Assembly (NCBI GenBank): GCA_010909165.1
Contig: MU008151.1
Span: 434,001-498,000 of the forward strand
Direction: 5' to 3'
DNA length: 64,000 nucleotides
Source: Anthoceros angustus
Taxonomy: Eukaryota > Streptophyta > Anthocerotopsida > Anthocerotales > Anthocerotaceae
This document shows positions 35,514 to 47,195 of this stretch, in pieces. The position numbers and the translations under genes are program-made. The notes under the pieces are model-generated. The model saw nothing but the letters and a program-made list of their open reading frames with translations, did no database searches and was not told the origin of the DNA. Within the stretch, counting starts at the first letter, position 1. Each line of letters starts with the position of its first letter.

Positions 35514-38500
35514 TTACTCCCCATCACCAGAGACAAGGCCATAGACGACAACAGTCCTTGATGGAGAGTACACCTGGAATGAATGTGGGCGATCGTCATA
35601 CCAGCCCTCCTGCTCATCACAGACAAATTGGGTGGTCATTTCTTACAAGTGGAAAAAGGGAGCTCATGAGGTTCTCAGCAAAACCAAATGGAAACACATA
35701 GGTTGAAGGAAGAGAACTTACTGAGGAGAAGTAGTCAGCTTTGCTGTCTATTCTTCCAAACCCACCAAACCGAGATTCATCGGAGTCTAATAATATCTGC
35801 ACGAAGGACGGCTTCCAGGTCAAGGAGACGCACCAAGAACGATCCACTTCCGTGTGGATGGATGAGCAAAATCTTGACAGACACTTCTGGAGAGAGATAT
35901 TTCAGACTAAAACACTCCGGGAGGGGACAGTACCTTGTATTTACCGGGCTTGATGCAGCCCACTCGGTAATTTGTGTAGCTCTTCTCCCAGTGGAAGTTG
36001 AACACGAAAACCAGCTCTCCTTTTTCAAATATGATCACCCTGTCACCCTCATCTTTGCGGGAAATGTATTGATGGTCCGAGACCATAAACTGCAAGTTTA
36101 GTCGGACACAACAATGTGTAGCTTGTCCATTCAGAATTCCAGGGTACAGCTCGAGATTGAACATATAAGTTCATAGCTTGAGAGGATTGAAATCCAGAAA
36201 GGTCAAGCAAATACCTTGTATGTCTCCTCCAGCTTCTGCATGCTCGCGTCGAACTCCTGTAGCCGACTGTACCTGAGGTACGGTGCATCACCCTGCATGT
36301 AATCGAACACTTGACTCCAGTTAGTCTCTTCCTTGTACAGAAAGGTCAGAGGAAAACACCAGGTCGGAAGAAGGCTTTCACCAGATCAAATCGACGTCTG
36401 CATTTGTCGTAGCTGCCACCATTTCCAGGAACAAACTTCCCAGTTGGCAATACCTGGTCCCACCTGGGGAAATCAATCCACTCTGTCCAGGGAAACGACA
36501 GTGTTAAGACACGAGATACAAGGTGGAATACTAAACAACGTTCTGGTCAGGCTCGAGGGTATGTACCGGGGTGACCAAATTCGTTGCCCATAAAGTTCAA
36601 ATAACCTTCACCTCCCAGAGCCATAGTTATTAGCCGGATCATCTTGTGGAGGGCCATGCCTCTGTCAATTGCGGGAGTGCTTGGGCCATCTACTGCCATA
36701 AAGTGGTACATATCCTGGCCACAACAACAGGGACGATGAGCGGAGGAAGTTATGAGAGCTGCTACATCCTGCAGTGACGAGACTGTCCAAATGTGGTGGA
36801 ATTTATCTGACACCTCACCTTGTCCATTAGCCAAAATGCTAGGGTCTTATCTCCAACAAGAGCTTGATCATGGCTCTCAGCATATGCTACACATTTTTCC
36901 AGCCAACGTCTGTTGGTCAATGTGTACACAATATCACCCATTTTCCAATCTTCGTCCCTTTGCCTGCAGAAATTGCAAACACTTAGGGATTCATAGAGAT
37001 GGTTCTCCTTAATGCCTTAAGGAACACTCAGGCTCAAAACGAGCTTCAAACTTTTTTGATGACGCGGGAATTGGTGGAATCTGCAACTTACTTTGACAGT
37101 ATGTCAATCCATTTGTCCGCAATCGCCATTTGCAAACGATAGTCAAACCCAACTCCACCTTCGCTCACTGGTCGGCAGAACGTGGGCATACCGCTAACCT
37201 GCAACATTCCACACAGAAACACATTGTGCCACAGAATGAGTCCACTGAAAAATCCTGAAATCCCTCTACTCTAGCTGTCAAATAATCTCTTTCAGTAAGT
37301 TGCCTGGGCAGGGTGCCCCCATGTTTCAGCCAGACACATACATCTTCACCAATTGTGATGCTATCCGGGTAGAGACCATGTAGCAGGTCGTTGGCAATCA
37401 TCAAGTACACCACGGCATCAACATCAGTTGATAGCCCAAAATATTCCCCGTAATTGCCTGTAAACTCCATCTGATACAGAAAACAAGTCACATTAGACTG
37501 TGCGGTCTACCTTTTCTTCAGGCAAAAAGCTTATGCGTCTCAGATGAGGAACATGCCTGCAGACCATGATGGGTGTACATCATGGATGTTACTCCATCAA
37601 AACGGAATCCGTCAAACCTATACTCTTCCATCCACCAACGAAGATTGGACAGCAAAAACCTCATAACCTGCAAAATGAAGCAACACACAAAACATTAGAG
37701 AGCAAGTAGCTTGCAGAAATCTCCACCTAAGCAATCAATTGAGGATGGCCAAGACATCCAACCTCCCAGCTACCATAGTTGAACAGACGAGAATCCCACA
37801 TCCAATGATAGCCACGTGTCCCAGAGTGAAAGTAGTGGGAGTCCGTCCCATCAAACATGTTGAGACCGTCAAGCACATTGTTGGAAGCATGACTGCCAAG
37901 TCATACTGTGAGGAAACCAAACGAAATTGAAGCAGCCAAGTGATTCTCGTTAACATGTCATACGTTACAGAATGCGCACCTGTGAACAATATCCATCAGC
38001 ACAACAATGCCCAGCTCATGAGCCTTATCAATGAGACTCTTGAGTTCATCTGGTGTCCCACAGCGACTGCTCACTGCAAAGAAGTTTGTCACATGATATC
38101 TGCACATGTAAAGGCAATCAAGGGGTTCCTCAAACTCGGCTCCTCATTTTCAGCCACAAGATATAACAGCCCTCATACGAGACCGCGGCTCAGTATGACT
38201 GCTGACCTATCACGTGAGTGCCAGAAAAACAAGCATGCTCTACACTTTCGTGCTCATCCCCTCTCTCTCCAGTGCTGGAGAGAAGTTCTGCCGACTTTCA
38301 CAAAGACAAGTGGGAATATTCACATGAATGTTCTCGTCAGCCAGCATGAAAATATCAGACTTTTGGGCTGCAAGTTGGCTCTACACCACAAAGAAGAAAT
38401 ACAGGAAGGGTAAGATCTTCACCCGAAGCTGCCATAGTATGCATGTTCCTGGATGGCCATGAGCTGCACAGCATTATATCCAAGTCTTTTGATCCGTGGT

Positions 38501-40328
38501 AGCACATCATCCCTGAACTCTGCGTATGAATTGACCTTGGGCTCCTGCACAAGATACAACCCCATTGGTATGAACAGTGATGACCAGACATCCCCCATCC
38601 ATTCATAGAGCTTCAGATATGCTTCCTACTCAGGTACATACCGTACTGCTCATACCAACATGGGCCTCATAGATACGCAAAGATGTTGGCCGACTAGGTC
38701 GAGGATACTGGAAGGTGTACTTTTCCTGTGCACAGGCCAGAGACGATGAAATCAACCTTGAATATGTAAACGGAAGCCCGGGCCACCCTGCATCTGTGAT
38801 CATAGGTACAGATTTGCGTACCTCAGGAGGTGGGTCATAGTATATCCCATTGTAAGGTATCTCGCCCGGTGCTTGTACTGCAAACTTGATCCAAGCAGGA
38901 ATGGCATCCTTTGGGCCAGAGGGTGTAGTCATGTGAATCTGTTTACACACAGAGTTTAGGGATAGCTGCAATTCTTCATTGTTGTTTGGAAAGCACTCGG
39001 GGGCTACCTCAGATCGAGTGAACTACAATAGACTGTTCGTACCTTCACCCGAGAGCCATGGGGAATGGCAGGTGATCCATCTGCATTGTTCGGCAAGAAT
39101 ACTTCCCAAATGCCAAACTCATTCTGCAGAGCAACCAAAATTCTCTGCTTGAGGAATGCACCGATGGAAAGAAACATTAAGACATCGCAACAAACTTTCC
39201 TACAAAGTAGAAAACAGAGATCCATGTAGCACCTTCTTCATAGGATCTGCCGAGGCATTCCAGTTGTTGAAATCTCCTGTTAGAGAGGCACTCTGCACCA
39301 GCAGCACGGACACAGCTAAGACAGCATCACAGGTGGAAGCCACTGAGGTACCACAAGTTGCCATAAGCTTTCAAGCACAAGCGGCAGCGTTATGCTCAAG
39401 AATTCATAGTTCAGGACCAACCGTTGCTCCAGGTGCCCATTCTCTGTAGGTGATCCCCGCAGGGCTGCACATGCCAGACAACATGCAATCAGCATCCGCT
39501 GGACCCCACCACTCCCCAAGTTCCATACAGCAGAAAGTGAGGCCGACCTTGCGGTGAATCCCAGTTTCTCATATCCCCTGGAAAAAGCCTCCAGCCCGCC
39601 TTCATGTTGGTCGATTGCATGCCTCGTCTTCTTGTACTGTGAATATCTGCGTCAGTGTACAAGGCACGAGGTAACTGATCACATGACATCACATCAAAGT
39701 CGTGCTCCTCTTTCCAGTGCGATTCAAAGTGCAGACAATTGTGCACCTGTACTCCAGATGGTCCTTGTGATTCCTCAGATATGGGTCAATCTCGTAAATC
39801 CTCTGCCCATCTCCCGGCGGGGGCACCACCGTGGGGAGGCTCTCAATGTACGATATCGACTGCCGCAATCTCTCGTTCTCGTCCCGCAGAGACTGCACAT
39901 GCCCAGCAATGTGCATTCCCACAACGTCACCACAAGCCCAAGCCCAAGCCCGTGCGGCACGCAATTGCATCACAGAGAGCAGACAGGCGCCATCTCCAGT
40001 TGGGCTGAACCTGAATTTTCTGGGCGATTATCTCAGTTTCCTCCAGCCCATCGGCAGCGTCCACTGTCGCAGACGCAGCGTCAGCCGGCGACGCCTCGGC
40101 CCGTACAATCCTGGCCCAGGGGGCTGCCAGGCACCGGGTTCCTGGTGCTATTCTGTTCCTAAGACTGGTGAAATTGCCGGACGTGGAGAGCAGCTTGGGC
40201 GGCGGGCAGGAGGGTCTGAAACCTGCTCTGGCTGAGGAGGAGGAGGAGGAGGAGCAGGGGCAGAGGGACGCCCTGGTGCAATGCGAGGCTGCTGTGGAGG
40301 GAGCCGGTCTGGGCACGGTCCAGGCCAT
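35514..40328 (-). CDS. Plastid branching-enzyme-like glycoside hydrolase, BE1 type (GH13)
   Basis: Homologue of the plant BE1/SBEIII-like branch, a GH13 enzyme related to starch branching enzymes and predicted plastidial. The N-terminus (ATG 40328, good context; another in-frame ATG at 40409) is Ser/Ala/Arg-rich like a transit peptide, with seven Ser in a row from a GGA repeat. Then comes a coiled segment ([10 protein letters not shown]) and [22 protein letters not shown]48-like: [48 protein letters not shown]. Catalytic barrel: [29 protein letters not shown] (nucleophile Asp); DSITIGEDV (acid/base Glu); [53 protein letters not shown]-terminal: [20 protein letters not shown] and a last exon ending [17 protein letters not shown] at 35514-35516. 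All GH13 catalytic residues are visible. Enzymatic branching activity of this subfamily is uncertain. Confidence 0.93.
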
Positions 40329-41285
40329 CCTCCCAGAACAATGCCACCTTCGGCTCCCCCAGCTACCCTTCAACTCCAAGTTCAAATCCTGCTCTCCTTG
40401 GTCCTCCACAGCTTGCTGTTGTCACAGATGGACTTGTCAATGCATATCACGCTCCGACTACATAGGTATATCGTATCCACCACAAAGATGCGCTTGGAGC
40501 TCCATGTCAGACTCCCGGAAACGGACCCATCCACTTACCAAGGCAGTTATTTCACAAATGTAAACAACAGCCTCATATACAGCTCCGTGGAATTAGGCTC
40601 GCTCAACAATCTGTCTCGCTGCTGCTGGGCAAAGGACAAACACCTCGGATTGCGATCACTTCCCTCCATGTCCTCGTTCTTATTCTTATGTTTCACCTTT
40701 TATTGATTAAGTCTCTTGCTTTTTGTGGTGTGATCATTAACATGATAGTGCTCCCTCTTTTTGCTATGGTAAGACATGAACACACATGAAAGGAGGGCAC
40801 CTACATAGATAGTTCTAATCCTATGCTACGATAGATGATAAGGTCTACTGTAAAGCTTTACAACGTTCATCAATCCCAGACATGCCGGAGGTCTCTAAGA
40901 TAGTAACTAATCCGTTATGGGACTGTGCTGTAACTGAATAGAATGTCCTAGTGATGAGATTATGCGGCAGGGAACAGTCCATGGTTTTTGTGGCTAAAAG
41001 GGGGACACGTGGAATGGAGTGAGACGAGGGACGCGTGTCTTGGACTCATGTCGGAATTGGAAACCACATAAAATGGACCTTCTTACATGTTTTTGGAGCT
41101 AAAGGCATTCTCAAATGTTCTACCTGGACTCTCTCCCTATGTTACAGTATCCTGTTTCTCGTAGATTGGGCTAGTGTGGATGAATGTGGTATCCAGGATC
41201 ACACACGGGCTGTCAATGATCTAGAGACTGTTGTTGATTGACGAAAGCTGTCAAGATGTACGGTTTAGCCTGGCAGGCAATGTGA
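40329..41285. other. Spacer between branching enzyme and the beta-rich unknown gene
   Basis: Promoter/leader of the branching enzyme on the left and 3' region of the next minus-strand gene on the right. No protein-like exon seen. Confidence 0.4.
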
Positions 41286-42284
41286 TCAGCTACCTCTGGT
41301 AAAAATTGCCTCTAGCCTTTCCAGGGAACCGTGGAGGTGACCAATGTTCATTCCAAGCATGGGCTCACCAGTGCCCAGTCCACCATGGATGTCAGGCAAG
41401 GAGTATTCTGCATTCCAGCCCACACGGAAATCCAGACCAGGACAGGCAGGAAACGATGTTTTATGCTGGATCTGGGTGACAGTGGAGCCCCCCAAAGATG
41501 TGGCCAGCTTCCACTTCCAACCTGTTGTGCCGTCTTGGAAATTGTGACCCAAGCCAACTTGCAGGTTCACCCAGGGACAGAGAGGGATTTTCTTCGTCAG
41601 CAAACGGACATCGGTGAACTGGGGCTCCCAGATCACCTTCCACTTCCGATCGGTTGCAGCCGGTTTCAACACAAGCTTCGTGTCGAGTCCCTGGGCTTGG
41701 AAGCCAAGGACAGAGAGGCGAGGGGGAGAGCTCCCAGAACCGACAAGGTCTGCCTTTCCCAAACCTGTTATCCTCAAGTTCGCTCCAATCCTGTACCCTT
41801 GCAAGTGCTGCCGGAACTTCACATGGTACTCCTTCGGATTCCAATCTATGCTGTAAAAGTCCCACAACCATGACAGATTCCCGCAGCTGCCTGTCTGGAC
41901 CAGAGAGGGCTGCTGCCCTACAGAGATGTGATGCTGCTGCTGCTGCTGCTGCTGCTGGCATGGCTCTTGGTGAAAATCGTGTTGCACGGGCAGACAGGCC
42001 TGCCGCCGATCATATGAGACCGAAGTACTGTAGGATGGACCCTGTTCTTGCACCATGAGATGCATCGGTGGCGCCGAAGGCTGCACAGGCTCTCTGACGA
42101 AATCGTTCACAGAAGCAGGGCTTCGTCGCCGTTGCTGAATTCTCTCTTTCAGCCTGGTGAACAAACTGGATATCCTCCGCGCCCCGCCCTTTCTGCGGGC
42201 CTTGCTCCCCGCCGCTTTCTCCTTTTCTGTCAGCACATGGACAGACCCATATGACACTCCAGCGGATATAGATCGCTTCTCCAT
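41286..42284 (-). CDS. Conserved plant protein of unknown function, beta-strand-rich, polyQ
   Basis: A single-exon ORF of 332 residues (ATG 42284, TGA 41286-41288). The N-terminal third is basic and low-complexity (KAAGSKARRKGGARR, RLKERIQQRRRS) with a Gln run coded by CTG/CAG repeats at about 41930-41957. From about residue 130 a folded region begins: LSWLWDFYSIDWNPKEYHV, then alternating hydrophobic/polar strands such as YRIGANLRITGLGKADLVG, LDTKLVLKPAATDRKWKVIW, WVNLQVGLGHNFQDGTTGWK and LDFRVGWNAEYSLPDIHGG. This pattern resembles beta-barrel or beta-sandwich proteins; an organelle outer-envelope protein is possible but unproven. I recall plant proteins of similar sequence lacking a function. 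It diverges from VPS24 with about 520 bp between the starts. Confidence 0.75.
   Translation of the reverse strand: MEKRSISAGVSYGSVHVLTEKEKAAGSKARRKGGARRISSLFTRLKERIQQRRRSPASVNDFVREPVQPSAPPMHLMVQEQGPSYSTSVSYDRRQACLPVQHDFHQEPCQQQQQQQQHHISVGQQPSLVQTGSCGNLSWLWDFYSIDWNPKEYHVKFRQHLQGYRIGANLRITGLGKADLVGSGSSPPRLSVLGFQAQGLDTKLVLKPAATDRKWKVIWEPQFTDVRLLTKKIPLCPWVNLQVGLGHNFQDGTTGWKWKLATSLGGSTVTQIQHKTSFPACPGLDFRVGWNAEYSLPDIHGGLGTGEPMLGMNIGHLHGSLERLEAIFTRGS
41930..41957 (+). repeat. CTG trinucleotide repeat encoding polyglutamine (minus strand)
   Basis: About nine CTG/CTG-like triplets on the plus strand read as consecutive CAG Gln codons in the minus-strand gene. Length polymorphism is likely. Confidence 0.85.
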
Positions 42285-42804
42285 AAAGCACCAGCATCAA
42301 GCCTCGGATGGCGGCACCAAGCCATTCTCAAACTGCTGCACCGTTGCCAGATCTGGCTTCACGAACCTCAGACTTCACGCCACACATAGGTATCTCACAC
42401 AACACTAACCGCATCACGAACTCCCACCAAATCAGCTCGCGGGGCAAACAGATTTCTCGTGCAACCAGCAGATGCGCCGCAACTCCTCCCTGTCTGATCT
42501 CGCAATCAACAGCGGGTTGCTGCGAGATTCGCAAAAACCTTTCTCAAGTTGCAGCAAGATTGAAGTTTCCAAGTGCCCTGCCATTTATACCACCTGACAC
42601 TCGCCGTCCTGCGTTCTGTAACCTCGGGAATCCGGCGAATGGTGAGAAGTGACGTTGGAAGTGCGGGAAGCATAGGTTGAAATCTGCCACAGGTTCCTTA
42701 GTGCTGGATTTGAATGGGATTACAGGAAGTTGAGGACTGTCACACTCGAGCATCGTGTGCAAGGTGAGGAGGCTGAGAAAGAGGAGCGGTAGCAGGGGCC
42801 GGAC
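42285..42804. promoter_or_regulatory. Divergent promoter region between the unknown gene and VPS24
   Basis: A 520-bp interval with the start codons of two genes pointing outward. Both promoters must lie here or in the 5' leaders. No specific element could be assigned. Confidence 0.5.
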
Positions 42805-43831
42805 ATGGACAAGGTGAAGAGCCTGCTCAAGCCCAAGCCCTCTCCCCAGGAGCAGCTGCGGGAATGGCAACGCAAGCTGCGGCAAGAAGGGCGCACCATC
42901 GAGCGGCAAATTCGAGACATACAACGAGAAGAGAAGAACGTCCAGAAGTCTATCCGAGAAGCAGCAAAGCGGAACGACATGACATCCGCCAAGGTGATCC
43001 ACGGCTTCGTCTTCTTGGCTCTTTGAACCTAAGGCTCTTCCCTCCTGACACGACGGATGTCTATGTGTGCCACACGGTTTTGCTGCAGTCTCTGGCAAGA
43101 GAGCTGGTCGGCTCCAGGAGAGTGGTAGCACGGCTGTATGAAAACAGGGCTCAATTGAACTCTCTGTCGATGCATCTTGGAGAAAGCGTGGGTAAGTGAG
43201 TGGTGAGTCATCTGGAGACGTAATTCTGTGCTGCCATGAGAGGCTGCTGCCTGATCTCATCCCATGTCTCTGCAGCAACTGTCAGGGTTGTAGGACACCT
43301 GTCGAAGAGCACAGAGGTGATGAAGCTGGTGAACGGCCTTGTTAAGGCACCGGAAATATCTACGCAGATGCAAGAGTTATCCAAGGAATTGATGAAGGTA
43401 GGGCTTCTCAGTTGGTGCATTTGCGAAGCATTGATTCGAGGGTCACGGTCTGTGAAATTGCTCTTCAGGCGGGGGTTGTGGAAGAGATGGTGAACGAGTC
43501 TCTGGAATCAGCCCTGGATTCTGATGACATCGAAGAGGAAACTGAGGTGGAGGTCGATAAGGTTCTGTCTGAACTAGCTGGGGAAACAGCTGCACAGCTG
43601 CCCACAGCCGCGAGAAAGGAAAAGCAGAAGCAGCAGGCTGCAGAAGAACCATCAGAACAGGAGGTTGGTTTCTGTTACTGCCCTATGTCGGATGGTTCTA
43701 AGCATTTCTATTTCCGCCAGTCTCATAGTGATGTTTTCTTGACCGCATTGCAGCAACAAGCTGTGGGAGAGGATGACGAAGCAGCTGAACTTGAAGCATT
43801 GCGTGCTCGACTCGCCAGTGTGAGATCGTAG
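42805..43831 (+). CDS. VPS24: ESCRT-III subunit VPS24/CHMP3
   Basis: Charged multivesicular body protein that polymerises with SNF7 and VPS2 on endosomes to form intralumenal vesicles. Exon 1 (ATG 42805) gives MDKVKSLLKPKPSPQEQLRE, WQRKLRQEGRTIERQIRDIQ and KSIREAAKRNDMTSAK, the basic helical hairpin. Exon 2 gives LARELVGSRRVVARLYENRA; exon 3, VVGHLSKSTEVMKLVNGLVK and PEISTQMQELSKELMK; exon 4, GVVEEMVNESLESALDSDDI; and the last exon an acidic MIT-interacting C-terminus DDEAAELEALRARLASVRS ending at 43831. Order, length (about 240 residues) and charge change from basic to acidic fit the family exactly. It neighbours a divergent unknown gene and the plus-strand FKBP gene about 500 bp downstream. 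Confidence 0.95.
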
Positions 43832-44345
43832 CTGAGGGCGGGTCTCATTTTACTGCCCCCCAAATCATGCTTACTCAAAGTACTTGATAGGGTTTCCATC
43901 ATGATCTACTTCTTCTCACCAAGGCCAGAGCAAGCAATTCAAAGACTCACAAGTCTGACAACAACAGGAAGGCTTGCCTGTTTGTTGTGTACACATTCAT
44001 CAAGAGCATTCAAGTATTTACCAGTTGTCAAGATGGTGTCAGCAGCTGTACTGAGGACTCCAGGGACATCTTGTCTCCCAGCTCTACCGCTGTTGCCAGA
44101 TTGTTGCATTGTAGTCCTGGCTCAGGTTATGCCGCTAGTCAGGTCTTTGTACTAGCATAAGAACAGTTATGTCAAGAGGGAGGAAGAGTATCTACTCTTT
44201 GCACTACTCACCCCCAATTTTCATGAATGAGAAACTCACCACATGGGTCTCCAATAACCCCTTCGTACACCCACCTGCAAACCAAAGCCAATCTTGTATA
44301 AATGTCTTACACCAGACTACTGGCAGTGGAGAGGAGAAGACAAGA
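43832..44345. other. Spacer between VPS24 and FKBP
   Basis: 3' region of VPS24 and promoter of the FKBP gene. No additional gene seen. Confidence 0.4.
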
Positions 44346-45903
44346 ATGGCGATGTGCTACAGTTCCAGCATCGGCCTGGCGGGGCTCTCGTCGGCTCAGA
44401 CTGGCCATGTGTGTTGCTGGCCGGCTTCCATAGCGACAGGTGAACAAGTTTGAGTGCGTGGACACGTGAGCCTCTTCTGGCCCCCAACTTCTTCCTTTAG
44501 CGAACAAGGAAGTTCAAATGTGCTTCAGCGTTGTCACACAATGAGGAAATTGTTGTCCAGGATGGGTTCAGGGTTCTGGCCAGATTCCTCGAGCTCCCAG
44601 GGCAAATGCATCGGCCGTGAGGTTTGCCAGAGCAGAGGCTTCCGATGCCAGCGCTCCTCAACATGCTCCAGTCTGGTCCAGACGAGACCTGGCCATCCAG
44701 ACGCTTGTGGGGGGCACGTTTCTCGGTAAGTCCCTTGTCTGCACTGGAGAAGGCTGCAGCAGGAGTAGACTGGTGTGACCTTCGGCCGCTGTATGTATGT
44801 ATGCCCGCAGCATCCTGGGCTGCTACTGAAGACCCAGCTGAAGCCGTATCCACCAGCAGAAGAGCTGTAAGCTGTACAGTCTGAAGCCAGAATTGCATTT
44901 GCGGCTTCCCTGTTTTGGAAGACAGCTCAACCTTGTTGGGTGCTGTATGCAGCTCAGGGGTGAACAGGTTCCCGAGAGTGAGTACAAGACTCTGCCCAGC
45001 GGCCTCAAGTGAGATGCAACCAACAGACATGCACTGCGAATGCCATGTGTTGTAATTTCCGTTTGCATCCTGTGCCTGCTTACCCCCGGTGTCTGCTTAC
45101 AGCCCTCTCTCCTTTAATCCTTGCCAGATACTATGACCTGAAAGTTGGAGGTGGGGAGACTGCGGTTAAGGGCTCAAGAGTTGCGGTTGGTGATACTCCT
45201 CAGTAGGATAAAGACGATGGATGTAATGCGCATCTGCTCTGAAACTCTGTGTTGCTCACGTGAGGGATATCAAGCTCAACGAGACCCTCCTCTCCTCCCC
45301 TTCTTCTCAATGCAGATTCACTATGTCGCAAAGTGGAAAGGGTTAACATTCATGACAAGCAGGCAAGGCATGGGTGTCACAGGGGGCACTGTAAGTATTT
45401 GCACATGATGCATGCCATCTTTTGTGATGCAACTTTTTTTTCACCACGTGTCATGTCATGCAGCCGTATGGATTCGACGTCGGAACTTCTGAACAAGGAC
45501 TGGTCTTGAAGGGCCTTGATGAGGGAGTCCTGGGCATGAGAGTAGGCGGCCAGGTGAGAATCACAAGTCATGGAGTGGTTTCTTTTCCCACGTTGTTGCA
45601 TGGTTGTTGACCCTTCTCTCTGCCCATATCCACATTGCAGCGTCTGCTCATTGTACCACCTGGACTAGCATATGGCAAAAGAGCGGTGCAGGAACTCCCA
45701 CCAAACTCTACCCTAGAGGTACCTACTTCGTCTCCGCCTCTACACTCTTTTAGGAATTGTGTTTCAGTGAAACCTGCGTGCATGGTCCTCTTGTGTTTTT
45801 ATGTTTGATCTGTATCCAACCTTGACCTTTGCAGTTCAATGTGGAGCTGCTGAGCATCAAGCAGAATGCGTTTGGGTCACTCGTGAAGCTCGTAGAAGGG
45901 TAG
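44346..45903 (+). CDS. Thylakoid-lumen FKBP-type peptidyl-prolyl isomerase (FKBP16-like)
   Basis: Peptidyl-prolyl cis-trans isomerase fold with a plastid and lumen targeting N-terminus. Exon 1 (ATG 44346) gives MAMCYSSSIGLAGLSSAQTG; a second exon contains ANASAVRFARAEASDA and a twin-arginine-like WSRRDLAIQTLVGGTFL, typical of lumen import. The mature domain runs through exons RYYDLKVGGGETAVKGSRV, HYVAKWKGLTFMTSRQGMGV, PYGFDVGTSEQGLVLKGLDE then GVLGMRVGGQ, RLLIVPPGLAYGKRAVQELP, and FNVELLSIKQNAFGSLVKLV ending at TAG 45901-45903. The closing SIKQ...VKLVEG matches plant FKBP16-type immunophilins. Several canonical drug-binding aromatics are replaced, as is common in lumen FKBPs, so isomerase activity may be weak. 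Borders between exons 2 and 4 are tentative. Confidence 0.88.
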
Positions 45904-46280
45904 TCCTTCGTGTCCCGTGCATTTTATTCTGTTCCATAAGGCCTCAAGCTGTTGTGGACGCTTACACCGTTGGCGTGCGTATCGCACTCTTTCATTGATT
46001 TGCGCTTCTATCCAAAGCCCTCTTTCAGATCGAAACGTCAAACTGCCTGTCATTTCCACCGGCTATGCTCGAAAGGAAAGGGAGACTTTATTATAAAAGA
46101 GAGAATGAAGGAGAAGAAGAAGAATTTTATTTAAGTCCACCGAGGACGGATTTCCGTGATGGGACTTGGTACTTAACAACTTGTACCATGGTATGCTTAA
46201 GCTACTTGCACCAAGGGCATCTATTCCTTTAGGCACCCCATCTAAGTACCGATCCAAGCGCAAGATACTTAATAAGCACG
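45904..46280. other. FKBP 3' region
   Basis: Probable 3' UTR followed by AT-rich spacer; no gene seen. Confidence 0.4.
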
Positions 46281-46321
46281 TTCTTATAAATGTGTGTCCA
46301 ATGGACACACATTTATAAGAA
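46281..46321. repeat. 41-bp perfect palindrome
   Basis: Left arm TTCTTATAAATGTGTGTCCA and right arm TGGACACACATTTATAAGAA are exact reverse complements around a single A. Pairing extends outward by four more positions with one mismatch (CACG / TGTG). It can extrude as a cruciform or form a long RNA hairpin. Confidence 0.95.
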
Positions 46322-46513
46322 TGTGGTTATTAATCATGGGAAAAACCTATCCACCCCAAAAACAAAAGGGGGAAAAACCCAACGAAAAGCACCTTGCCAG
46401 GGGGACTAGCCCGGCTATGCTCCGGGTTACACATAACACTTTACATATGTTGTATAGCAACATATGGATCTAACACAAGACTAGACGTCTGCACTTGTTA
46501 TGTTTAAATAATA

Positions 46514-46576
46514 CGTCGAGTTGGTCTAAGACATGTTCGGGAAGACATGGGTTCGAATCCCAGTCTGACATTACAA
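46514..46576 (+). repeat. tRNA-like (SINE-type) sequence with A and B boxes
   Basis: A D-arm/A-box-like GTCGAGTTGGTCTAAGAC is followed about 20 bases later by a consensus B box, GGTTCGAATCC (46550-46560), and a T-arm-like closing CAGTCTGAC. The anticodon region is too short for a functional tRNA, so it is a tRNA pseudogene or the head of a tRNA-derived SINE. Confidence 0.6.
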
Positions 46577-46764
46577 ATGTGGACTATTCTGAAAATAATA
46601 GTCGTATTATTTGGAGAATAATAATCTTTGTGTATATTAATTGTTCTTTGTAGTTAGTTCGAATCTCAGTGTGCCGTTACAAATGTGGATTATTCTGAAA
46701 ATAATAGTCGGATTATTTGGAGAATAATAATCTTTGTGTACTTTATTTGTTTTTTGTAGTTAAT
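46551..46764 (+). repeat. 106-bp tandem duplication
   Basis: The unit starting GTTCGAATC(C/T)CAGT at 46551 repeats at 46657 with over 85 percent identity by eye, including TTACAAATGTGGA and an AATAATA-rich body. The second copy starts inside the B box, so the duplication joined the body to the tRNA-like head. Confidence 0.85.
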
Positions 46765-46992
46765 CCCAGACCTTCGGCCCTTGTTTGAAGCCGGGGACCA
46801 GGACGTTTGGCAAACATACCTGCTTGCATGCCGGTCATGGTGATTTTGACCCGAAATGGCAAACATTGCGTTCGGCATGTCGTGCACGATAATTTTTACC
46901 CAAAGAGATCGAGATCGAGATCAAAGACGCCTTCTAATCCCACTCAAAACCAGGGACTTTTGGCAAACATTGCGGTTTTATCTTCGTTTGCT

Positions 46993-47195
46993 GAAGTTTG
47001 CTTAGCGAGTTGTAGGGTAGAAGTCCCAAACTATGCAAAGATGCTCGTACATGTGGACATGGGCGTTGAAGTTTGCTCAGCGAGTTGTGAGATAAAAGTC
47101 TCAAACAATGCAAAGATGCTCATACTTGGGAACATGGGCACCTGCGAGCTCTGAGGGAGAAGTCCCAAACCATGCAAAGATTCTCGTGTTCGGGG
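46993..47195 (+). repeat. 75-bp tandem repeat, two full and one partial copy
   Basis: GAAGTTTGCTTAGCGAGTTG at 46993 recurs with changes at 47068. A third partial copy (GGGAGAAGTCCCAAACCATGC) begins about 47150. Each contains CCCAAAC(T/C)ATGCAAAGAT-like words. Confidence 0.75.

Noticed and set aside
46514-46576. Functional tRNA gene
   Set aside because: A and B boxes are too close and no anticodon arm can be drawn, so it was reported as a tRNA-like repeat instead.
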